Source: Ramlibacter sp. WS9
GTDB lineage: Bacteria > Pseudomonadota > Gammaproteobacteria > Burkholderiales > Burkholderiaceae_C
Length of the DNA: 44,505 nt
Assembly: GCF_003797765.1 (NCBI RefSeq)
Contig: NZ_RKMB01000037.1
Span: 1 to 44,505 of the forward strand
Reading direction: 5' to 3'
The notes beneath the pieces are model-generated. The model was not told the origin of the DNA and did not search any database. It saw only the letters and a list, made by a program, of their open reading frames with translations. Numbering within the stretch: the first letter of the stretch is position 1; every line of letters begins with the position of its first letter. Below, piece by piece: positions 40,280-44,505 of the stretch. Made by a program: the position numbers and the translations under genes.

Positions 40280-40960
40280 TCAGCGCCGGTCGATCAGCCA
40301 GGTCGCGCCCAGCGTCCAGTTCGATGGCCCCGGCCCGCGCAGGCTGTGCGCCCGGCTCAAGTCCACGGTGAAGTTCTCGGTTGCGGTCCAGCGCGCACCG
40401 GCGCGGACAAATTGCGTAGCCGATTCGACGTAGCGCTCCGCCATCAGCGACCAGCCCGTCTTCGGCGTCCATTCCACGGCCACGCCCGAGCGATTCAAGT
40501 CCGGTGCGCCGTGCACAAGGTCGCGCCCCACATTCGCATGAAGCGCCACGTCGTCGCGCACGGCCCATGTCAGCAGGCCGGACACGGTCGTGCCCTGGTA
40601 GCGGGGCCGCACATGTGCCTGCCAGCCGGATGACACAGAAACGCCCGCGCTCAGGCCGGGCGCGACCTCGGTCGCCCATTTCACCTGCAAACCGTAGCCG
40701 GTGGCGTGGCCCGAAGGATCGCGCGCGCGCTCAGCAGCCACGCCGAGTTCGACCGGTCCCACACGGCAGCCCGCTCCCGCGTGCAGCAGGCGCTCGCCCG
40801 CTCCCGCACGGGTGAACCAGGTTTCCAGTTCGCACGTTCCGGGCTCCAGGATCGCCGCGTCGTCGACGCCATGGTGGCCGCCCGCGGCAAGCGCCACGCC
40901 CGCTGCGCAACCCCAGCCCAGCAGCAGGGCCGCGTGGCGCAAAACTTCCCAATTCCTCAT
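40280..40960 (-). CDS. Small predicted outer-membrane beta-barrel protein
   Basis: The 226-residue product has a signal peptide (residues 1-25, ending ALAAG) followed by GHHGVDDAAILEPGTCELETWFTRAG. The remainder alternates polar and hydrophobic residues in about ten strands with Gly/Arg/Trp turns, ending in TLGATWLIDRR; this suggests an outer-membrane barrel, though the last residue is not the usual Phe. GAGGAGGGGTG precedes ATG 40960; the frame is open further upstream without a better start. It is divergent from the histidine-rich EamA transporter, so a shared role in metal or small-molecule efflux is possible. I do not recognise a named family. Confidence 0.65.
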   Translation of the reverse strand: MRNWEVLRHAALLLGWGCAAGVALAAGGHHGVDDAAILEPGTCELETWFTRAGAGERLLHAGAGCRVGPVELGVAAERARDPSGHATGYGLQVKWATEVAPGLSAGVSVSSGWQAHVRPRYQGTTVSGLLTWAVRDDVALHANVGRDLVHGAPDLNRSGVAVEWTPKTGWSLMAERYVESATQFVRAGARWTATENFTVDLSRAHSLRGPGPSNWTLGATWLIDRR

Positions 40961-41089
40961 CACCCCTCCTCGGCTCAAATCGACTCTAATTTCACCCAGG
41001 ACGGGCAACATATCCATGCTCAACAGCAGAAATCGCATGATACGCATCCCCATCGCGATCACGTCAGCGCCAGGCCGGCGCGCGGACTC

Positions 41090-42130
41090 ATGAACGCGCC
41101 TGCTTTGCAAGGAGGCGCACTGGCGCTGCTGGCCGCCGCGCTGTTCGGCATCAGCACGCCCATCGTCCAGCTGGTCGGAAAGGGGCTGGGGCCTTTCACG
41201 ACCGCGGCACTGCTCTACGCCGGCGCCGCACTCGTGGGCGCGCTGTCCCGCAAGTCGCCGGAACGCGAGGCACGGCTCGCGGCCGCGGACACGCCACGCC
41301 TCCTTGCCGTCGCGGCCCTGGGCGCCGTGGCCGGTCCCGTCGCCCTGGCGTGGGGCCTGCAGCGCACGAGCGGCGCCAGCGCATCATTGATGCTCACGTT
41401 GGAAGCCGTGTTCACCGCACTGTTGGCCAGGCTTCTCTACCGGGAATCGATGGACCGGAGAGTGATGTTCGCAATGGCGTTGCTGATGGCGGGCGGGGCC
41501 ACGCTGGTGTTCGACCAGGGCCGTTTCGGCGGGATCCAATTGGCGGGCCTCGCCGCGGTACTCGTCGCGACGGCCGCCTGGGGCGCGGACAACACACTGT
41601 CGCGGGCGTTGGCCGAGCGCGATCCCGGCCAGGTGGTCATGGCCAAGGCGGCGCTGGGGGCAACGGCCACGGCCATCGCGGCATGGCTGCTTGGAGAGCC
41701 GATGCCTCGCGTCACCGTCGGCCTGGGCCTGCTCGCCGTAGGCGCTACCGGATACGGGCTGAGCCTGCGCTTCTACCTTCTCGCCCAACGGGCATTTGGT
41801 GCCGCCCGCACCGGGTCCGTCTTCGCCTTCGCTCCCTTTGTGGGCGCCCTGGTCGCGTTCGGACTGGGAGATCGTTCCGCGAGCGGCTTGATGGCGTTGG
41901 GCGGAGCGCTGATGCTGGCCGGCGTGCTGGTTCATGTCCTGGAGCGCCATCAGCACGAGCACGTCCACGAGGCCCTGGAGCATGAGCATGCCCACACCCA
42001 CGAAGACGGGCACCACGAGCACGAGCATGAGGTCGCGCCGAACGGGTCTCACAGCCATTTGCACCGGCATCAACCCACGCGCCACAGCCACGCGCATGTG
42101 CCCGACGCCCATCACACGCACATCCACTAG
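41090..42130 (+). CDS. EamA (DMT) family transporter with histidine-rich tail
   Basis: The 346-residue product has ten membrane helices in two EamA repeats (first ~8-150 with ALFGISTPIVQLVGKGLGPF; second ~152-280 with AAWGADNTLSRALAERDPGQVV). The C-terminal ~65 residues, from HVLERHQHEHVHE on, contain 24 histidines, mostly as HxH, and should bind transition metals such as nickel, cobalt or zinc on the cytoplasmic side. DMT exporters usually carry metabolites; the tail points to metal export or metal-controlled export. I chose ATG 41090 just before the first helix although no clear ribosome-binding site precedes it. The 129-base divergent gap holds no metal-regulator site that I recognise. Confidence 0.85.
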   Translation: MNAPALQGGALALLAAALFGISTPIVQLVGKGLGPFTTAALLYAGAALVGALSRKSPEREARLAAADTPRLLAVAALGAVAGPVALAWGLQRTSGASASLMLTLEAVFTALLARLLYRESMDRRVMFAMALLMAGGATLVFDQGRFGGIQLAGLAAVLVATAAWGADNTLSRALAERDPGQVVMAKAALGATATAIAAWLLGEPMPRVTVGLGLLAVGATGYGLSLRFYLLAQRAFGAARTGSVFAFAPFVGALVAFGLGDRSASGLMALGGALMLAGVLVHVLERHQHEHVHEALEHEHAHTHEDGHHEHEHEVAPNGSHSHLHRHQPTRHSHAHVPDAHHTHIH

Positions 42131-42173
42131 GCGAACGCGCAGCCCATGCGATGGGGCCGCTTCGGGTGAGTCG

Positions 42174-43163
42174 TTACCTGAGCCAGCCGCGCTTGCGGAA
42201 GTACCACATGGGCACCAGCGCGCTGGCCACCATCAGTGCCAGCGCATAGGGGTAGCCATAAGCCCACTCCAGCTCCGGGAACCAGCTTTTGAAGTTCATG
42301 CCGTAGATACTGGCGATCAGCGTCGGCGGCAGCAGCGCGACGCTGGCCACCGAGAAGATCTTGATGATCTTGTTCTGGTTGATGTTGATGAAGCCGACCG
42401 TGGCGTCCATCAGGAAGTTGATCTTGTCGAACAGGAACGCCGTGTGGTTGTCCAGCGATTCGATGTCGCGCAGGATCTGCCGCGCCTCTTCGAACTGGCC
42501 CGCGTTGAGCATGCGGCTGCGCATCATGAAGCTCACCGCGCGCCGCGTGTCCATCACGTTGCGGCGGATGCGGCCGTTCAAGTCTTCCTGCCGCGCGATC
42601 TGGCCCAGCACCTCGCCGGCCAACGTGTCGGTCACTTCGCCGGACAGGACCTGCTTGCTGACCTTCTCGAGCTCGTCGTAGATGCCTTCCAGCGTGTCGG
42701 CGGAGTATTCGGCGTCCGCATCGAAGAGCTTGAGCAGAACTTCTTTCGCGTCCTCGATCAGCCCCGGCGCGCGCCGCGCGCGCAGGCGCAGCAGGCGAAA
42801 AACCGGCACGTCCTCGTCGTGGATGGAGAACAGCACGCCCTTGCTCTTGAGCGCGTCGTTGACCAGGTTCAGGATGAAGGCCACGCGAACCGTGCGCGGC
42901 TCCTCGTCGTCGGCAATCAAGAAGTCGCTGCGGATGTGCAGCTCGCCGTTGTCTTCTTCGTAGAAGCGCGCGGATTCCTCGATGTCCTCGTCCATCGCGT
43001 CTTCCGGGATGGAGAGGCCGAAGTACTGCTTGACCCAGCGCTTTTCTTCGACGGTGGGCGATTCGAGATCGACCCAGATCGGCTGGAATTTGGAGAGCTC
43101 CTCCAGCGACTCGATCTCTTCCTGGAAGAGGCGGCCGTTGGCGAGCGTGAAGATGTTGAGCAT
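42174..43163 (-). CDS. corA: CorA-type magnesium/cobalt transporter
   Basis: CorA is a pentameric Mg2+/Co2+ channel. The 329-residue product has a long acidic cytoplasmic N-domain and two C-terminal membrane helices with the selectivity motif YGMN (IASIYGMNFKSWFPE) between them, and ends in a basic WYFRKRGWLR. ATG 43163 begins MLNIFTLANGRLFQEE, the usual start of this group; an earlier in-frame start at 43220 lies in the structured leader. AAGG three bases before the ATG is the only ribosome-binding candidate. It lies 157 bases downstream of the patatin gene on the same strand. Confidence 0.94.
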   Translation of the reverse strand: MLNIFTLANGRLFQEEIESLEELSKFQPIWVDLESPTVEEKRWVKQYFGLSIPEDAMDEDIEESARFYEEDNGELHIRSDFLIADDEEPRTVRVAFILNLVNDALKSKGVLFSIHDEDVPVFRLLRLRARRAPGLIEDAKEVLLKLFDADAEYSADTLEGIYDELEKVSKQVLSGEVTDTLAGEVLGQIARQEDLNGRIRRNVMDTRRAVSFMMRSRMLNAGQFEEARQILRDIESLDNHTAFLFDKINFLMDATVGFININQNKIIKIFSVASVALLPPTLIASIYGMNFKSWFPELEWAYGYPYALALMVASALVPMWYFRKRGWLR

Positions 43164-43182
43164 GGCCTTGCGAACTGGTTTC

Positions 43183-43266
43183 GATTCCAATTGTCGGAAA
43201 TGGAGATTGCGGTGATGCAAGCAGCTTTCGAACGATTGGAATCAGGCGCCCATTCGTTTCGAAAGC
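43183..43266 (-). promoter_or_regulatory. Possible pseudoknot leader upstream of corA
   Basis: Read as corA mRNA, GCUUUCGAAACG (43266-43255) can pair with CGUUCGAAAGC (43234-43224), one bulge. The loop between them contains GAUUCCAAU (43243-43235), which can pair perfectly with AUUGGAAUC (43191-43183) near the ribosome-binding site. The order is that of an H-type pseudoknot, with the two helices directly adjacent. No T run follows, so it is not a terminator. Confidence 0.45.
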
Positions 43267-43320
43267 TACCGGCTGGGGTAGGTTTCCAAGGAGTGCTCTC
43301 CGGCAGTGGTGACCGCGCGA

Positions 43321-44505
43321 TTATGCCGCGACCAGGGGCTTCCTCACAGGGGCATGCTCGAAGAATGCCAGCAATTCTTCCTTGCGCGCGTACGCGTCCT
43401 GCTCGCCGAGTGCGATGAGCGCCTGCACGAACCCAGGCTCGAACAGCAGGTAGCTCGCGAGGGCGCCACCGCCGCCCTTGAGCGCGCCCAGTCCCCCGAG
43501 CGCGCGGCGCACCGAGCCGGGCAGCTCGTGGGCATGGGCCTGGGCCAGGGCATCGAGCGACTGTGTGGGCTGGATCGACAGCACCTCCACGCTTCGATAG
43601 GGCAGCACCGCGGCGACTTCGCGCGGCAGTTGCTGCAGGGTCTTGGTCACGCGTTGCGCCTGTTCCACGTCGGCCTGCAGCGTGTCGTGAAAGACGCTGG
43701 CCATCGCGTGGCCGGCGATGCCGCCGAGGGTGGGCCCGCGCGCCGCGCTCTCGCCCGAGCCGATGAGGCCCGAGCGCTGCGGCTGCCCCACGCCGACCAC
43801 CAGGATGTGGTGCGCACCCAGGTGCATCGCAGGCGAGAGTGGGGACACCTGGCGCATCGAACCGTCGCCGAAATATTCGCGCCGCCCGTCCACCCACAAC
43901 GGTGTCGAGGGAAACAGGAAGGGGATGGCGCTGGAGGCCATCAGGTGCTCGATGGTCAGCGGCTGGAATTCCGAGCGCCGCCCGGGCCGCACCCAGGGCT
44001 CATGGCGCGAATCGCGCGCCGTATGGCAGAAAGTCCAGTGCACGCCGCTGGTGTAGCTGGAGGCCGTGACCGCCACCACGTCCAGCGCCTTGCCTTGCAA
44101 TGCGTCCTCGATGCCTTGCAGCGAGACCGCGTGATGCAGCGTGTCGACCAGCCGCATGTTGTTGAGGATCGCGCCCGAGCTGCGCGCATTGCGCCACAGG
44201 CTCATTGCCGCCACCAGGCGATTGAAGCGCACCCAGGGCGAGACGTCGAGTTCGTAGACATCCGCCGAGCGCAGCCTGCCCCAGAACTTGCCGAGCTGGG
44301 TGAAGGCCTGCAGCCCGGACGTGGCGGTGCTCGCCAGGTAGGCCACGTTCAGGGCGCCGGCCGAAGTGCCCACCAGCACCTGGAACGGGAAGGCGGTGCC
44401 GCGTTCGGCGCGCAGTTCGAGCATGGCTCCCAAAGCCTGCAGGACGCCCACCTGGTAGGCCGTGCGCGCGCCGCCGCCCATCAGCACCAGTGCGTGGATG
44501 GGGCG
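43321..44505 (-). CDS. Patatin-like phospholipase (5' end outside window)
   Basis: Patatin-type enzymes are serine lipid acyl hydrolases with a Ser-Asp dyad. The visible 394 residues begin RPIHALVLMGGGARTAYQVGVL: the GGGAR oxyanion loop is at residue ~10-14, the nucleophile elbow VGTSAGALN at ~48-56, and the catalytic Asp in GDGSMRQ at ~222-228 (family form DGG/DGA). There is no visible signal peptide, but the true start lies beyond the right edge; the frame is open there. It is codirectional with corA. Confidence 0.9.
   Translation of the reverse strand, partial: RPIHALVLMGGGARTAYQVGVLQALGAMLELRAERGTAFPFQVLVGTSAGALNVAYLASTATSGLQAFTQLGKFWGRLRSADVYELDVSPWVRFNRLVAAMSLWRNARSSGAILNNMRLVDTLHHAVSLQGIEDALQGKALDVVAVTASSYTSGVHWTFCHTARDSRHEPWVRPGRRSEFQPLTIEHLMASSAIPFLFPSTPLWVDGRREYFGDGSMRQVSPLSPAMHLGAHHILVVGVGQPQRSGLIGSGESAARGPTLGGIAGHAMASVFHDTLQADVEQAQRVTKTLQQLPREVAAVLPYRSVEVLSIQPTQSLDALAQAHAHELPGSVRRALGGLGALKGGGGALASYLLFEPGFVQALIALGEQDAYARKEELLAFFEHAPVRKPLVAA

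Noticed and set aside
40961..41089. Metal-regulator operator (Zur, NikR or RcnR type) before the EamA gene
   Set aside because: Short repeats such as CGCAT occur, but none matches a consensus that I know well enough to report.
1..44505. CRISPR arrays, tRNA or rRNA genes, phage attachment sites
   Set aside because: No regularly spaced direct repeats, cloverleaf sequences or rRNA segments were seen in any gap between genes.

Overview
The window is high-GC proteobacterial DNA, most likely from the Burkholderiales and probably Comamonadaceae. That placement is inferred from the style of the housekeeping genes (E. coli-like PntAB, FadD, a dppBCDF-dppA locus, CorA) and from the small dispersed palindromic repeats; no rRNA or tRNA is present to confirm it.

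Left part (1-4.2 kb) is a scrap-yard of accessory DNA. It holds the 3' end of a polymorphic-toxin gene that enters from outside the window, a one-base-overlapping putative immunity gene, a convergent DUF4291 gene, a broken rve-type transposase, a fragment of an ORF6N-domain gene with a stop codon in it, and a small antitoxin-like gene. Next (4.2-6.35 kb) come two small predicted lipoproteins and a TPR protein.

Centre (6.7-27.6 kb) is the main item: 25 codirectional genes, mostly overlapping by 1 or 4 bases and never more than 46 bases apart, in the order fliQ fliR flhB flhA flgF flgG flgA flgH flgI flgB flgC fliE fliF fliG fliH fliI fliJ fliK flgD flgE fliM fliN fliO fliP fliA. This supplies the export gate, ATPase complex, MS ring, rod, P and L rings, hook, a reduced C ring and a sigma-28-type factor. 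The FliG-like protein has only 192 residues and stops before the torque-generating C-terminal domain. The FliM-like protein lacks the N-terminal CheY-binding motif. FlgH has no lipobox cysteine and FlgD is short. No flagellin, cap, hook-filament junction, stator, FlgJ, FlgM/FlgN or chemotaxis gene is in the window. My reading, as inference, is a flagellum-derived export apparatus (a hook-basal body without motor or filament) rather than an ordinary swimming flagellum. A promoter region with five CTAG sites precedes fliQ. Two paralogous predicted secreted proteins bracket the cluster (4.3 kb and 28.3 kb).

Right part (28.8-44.5 kb) is ordinary chromosome: pntA-pntB (membrane transhydrogenase), fadD, a dipeptide ABC transporter dppB-C-D-F-A translationally coupled to mtnN, a divergent pair of a small outer-membrane-type protein and an EamA transporter with a 24-histidine tail, corA with a possible pseudoknot leader, and a patatin-like lipase cut by the right edge. 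Two good intrinsic terminators close pntB and fadD. Two REP-like repeats sit inside the dpp operon; one encodes part of the DppC N-terminus and the other supplies the ribosome-binding site of dppF.
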